A stretch of 64,000 nt of DNA, from contig CM030861.1 in the NCBI GenBank assembly GCA_018105865.1, positions 7,952,384 to 8,016,383 on the forward strand. The letters are read 5' to 3'. Below, one piece after another: positions 32,123 to 64,000 of this stretch (the stretch's first letter is position 1; every line of letters begins with the position of its first letter). The position numbers were made by a program, and so were the translations under genes. The DNA is from Metaphire vulgaris. Its lineage: Eukaryota; Annelida; Clitellata; Crassiclitellata; Megascolecidae. A model generated the notes under the pieces. The model saw only the letters and a list, made by a program, of their open reading frames with translations, made no database searches and was not told the origin of the DNA.

Positions 32123-32300
32123 AGATTACATAAGACAAACGCAGGTCATGTGACTTAGTTGTATTATGCAAATCGGCAGTGAAGATTCATAAAATAATTC
32201 TAACACAAAATTTTCGACTCTTCGGAGTCCCCTACAACCAACTTGAAGATTAGGCCCACAATATATGCCCTGCTTTAATTAATTGAGACTCAACCAAAGG

Positions 32301-32583
32301 GGCTGGAAGTTAGCAGAGTGGTAACAACGTTGGGTAATGGAGCAGGAGGTCGCGGGTTCGAGTCCCACAGGAGCCTTAAAGGTCGACTCAGCCTTTTTCG
32401 CAGTGGTAAAATGAGAAGCAGGGGTAAAAATTAATCTCTGCGATAAGTCAAACAGGTACGCTGCGCGATACACTAGCCCCGTTATCCGTGGCGTCGCACA
32501 CCTGGCTGAGGGCTACAGAAACGGAGATCAGCGCCGCCCTATGAACCCGTGAGACTCGGGAAGGACCTTGACTTTGACTTTGA
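32301..32583 (+). repeat. tRNA-derived SINE
   Basis: Head TTAGCAGAGTGGTAACAACG (box A) and GGTCGCGGGTTCGAGTCCC (box B), shared body AAAGGTCGACTCAGCCTTTT, and a TTGACTTTGACTTTGAC tail. Second copy at 36580-36868. Confidence 0.85.
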
Positions 32584-32886
32584 CAATTTAGTTATTTGTC
32601 TTAAAATGCAACCAATTAGAAATGCTAACGTCTAACTTACCGACGCAGTTAAGACGTCTTAGGCATATCCACAGTATATGTCGTACACACGAAGTTACCT
32701 TCAAAAAGAAATCAGAAGATTTTGAAATCACCGGTTGTTGTGCAGAAGTCATTTAAAGCCGCATTAAAAGGGACGGCAACGTAGTTAATAAATTATGATA
32801 CTTAGTGGCGGCCTTCTGTCAAACTTTTCTCGGCCGTGTCGTGTTTTGCAATGCTGGTGAACATTGAAAAAACAACGCACAATGTC

Positions 32887-33149
32887 CAGTGTTTGTTCTA
32901 GGCATTCTCTGGAGGGAAATTTCCACTGAAGTTTGAAATCCCCCCAAAAAACTTGACATTTTGGCAAGTAGTATGACCTCCCCAATGTTTGTTCAGACTG
33001 CAAAAAATTGGTTTCAAATGCACCAAACTGCTTCGCCCCACAAGATGTGAAAATTATGTGCGAGTTTTACATCTGTAACGTAAAAGATTTTCGGCCCACA
33101 AAAATTTTAAACTCCCTCCCCAATGTTTAGGTGGCTAGAATAACCGCTT
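32887..33149. mobile_element. MITE, CAGTGTTTGTTCTAG variant
   Basis: CAGTGTTTGTTCTAGGC to GGTGGCTAGAATAACC; 8-bp flanks ACAATGTC / ACAATGCC. Confidence 0.78.
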
Positions 33150-33576
33150 ACAATGCCCGCTATGAATTCTTGCTAACTCACAATCTGCTGACTCTTACAC
33201 AGTCCGGTAGGTTCGGGCTATGTTATCATTTAGTTCTATGGTCTTTCCCTAACTTTGCTACAACCAATTTATACTAGAATACAGTAAATGCATGTCCTCT
33301 GCCCTGAGGTAGGTAGGGCCTAAATGCAGGTTCAAGGCTCCATTGTTTCCATTCCTCTCTGTGCCTTGTTTCTTCTTTGATTTATGCATAGGTCTTTGAC
33401 GCTGTGTTTCTGTTTTCATCATCCAGTCCAATGGCATCCTATACTTGATGATTTCAGCATTGTTGACAGCGCCTTTGACTTTGGCCTTCGCCATCAATGG
33501 CGCTATAAAAGTTGTCTAGTACCATTACCATTACCATTGGTCTTCCTTCTGTCTTTCTTCCTTGTATATTTCCCTC

Positions 33577-33617
33577 CACACACACACACACACACACACA
33601 TACATACACACACACAC

Positions 33618-33670
<53 letters not shown>
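33577..33670. repeat. (CA)n-(TACA)-(TA)n microsatellite
   Basis: CACACA tract passing into TACATACA and then a pure TA run. Confidence 0.97.
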
Positions 33671-33671
<1 letters not shown>

Positions 33672-33799
33672 TAGAAAGATGCTGTTTATACCTTATATGC
33701 ATATATTAAAAGCTCGCAGTGGAGGGAACTAATCCAATCAGGCAAATACCCAATCATTGAATTCATGCTGAACAACATTTCAATGCATGACTGACTTAC

Positions 33800-64000
<30,201 letters not shown>

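Noticed and set aside
32279..32473. Frame containing APVGLEPATSC on the minus strand
   Set aside because: It is the antisense translation of the tRNA-derived SINE; the same string appears wherever such SINEs occur.
32640..32700. Candidate short last exon of gene B ending in cg/gtaagt
   Set aside because: A good donor and a phase-compatible acceptor exist, but only about six codons would be coded and nothing supports them.

Overview
The window is eukaryotic, animal-type genomic DNA: short exons (28-273 bp) with GT/AG borders, introns of 73 bp to about 3 kb, and very many small transposon relics and trinucleotide microsatellites. It carries two head-to-tail paralogues, both on the minus strand, of one large gene of the alpha-2-macroglobulin / thioester-containing protein (TEP) family. 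The exon-encoded protein is most like CD109: it has GCGEQ, a post-bait FPETW-like motif, RVIH...QGG and no anaphylatoxin module. A marine invertebrate, probably a deuterostome such as an echinoderm, fits the gene type and repeat style, but that is a weak inference.

Gene A runs from its signal-peptide exon (start codon 26784-26782) leftwards and leaves the window at position 1, so its last exons are missing. Gene B enters from the right edge (its 5' exons are beyond 64000) and runs to about 33.8 kb, possibly with a last exon near 28.9 kb. I rebuilt the exons from homology between the copies, reading frame and splice sites. From exon 11 to exon 28 the copies match exon for exon, usually to the base in length. 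Together they imply a protein of about 1400 residues: signal peptide, MG domains, a bait region, CUB, thioester domain, CUB and a receptor-binding-like MG8.

The most interesting feature is exon 18, which encodes the protease-bait region. It is duplicated in tandem in both genes (A: 9625-9775 and 8184-8322; B: 51941-52097 and 51690-51867). All four exons begin after one base of a codon, end after two, and have length 1 mod 3, so exactly one can be used per mRNA. The variable N-terminal halves differ strongly while the FPET-WD tails are conserved. The two pairs appear to have arisen separately. This looks like a mutually exclusive bait-exon switch in each paralogue.

The copies have also diverged in chemistry. 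Gene A keeps the C3/CD109-like catalytic histidine (RVIH), whereas gene B has alanine there. Each copy also has one apparent disabling lesion in this assembly: +1 base in A exon 12, and -2 bases with an in-frame TAG in B exon 19. One or both may be pseudogenes, alleles or assembly errors.

The introns and the 26.8-33.8 kb intergenic stretch hold many non-autonomous elements with 8-bp target duplications (hAT-like), three TTAA-flanked piggyBac-like mini-elements, a pogo-like MITE, a decayed autonomous DNA transposon (53.2-55.8 kb), a 1.2 kb inverted-repeat element (60.3-61.6 kb), LINE 3' ends, two tRNA-derived SINEs, a 43-bp minisatellite and a 23-bp array of AG/GT junctions directly after B exon 29.
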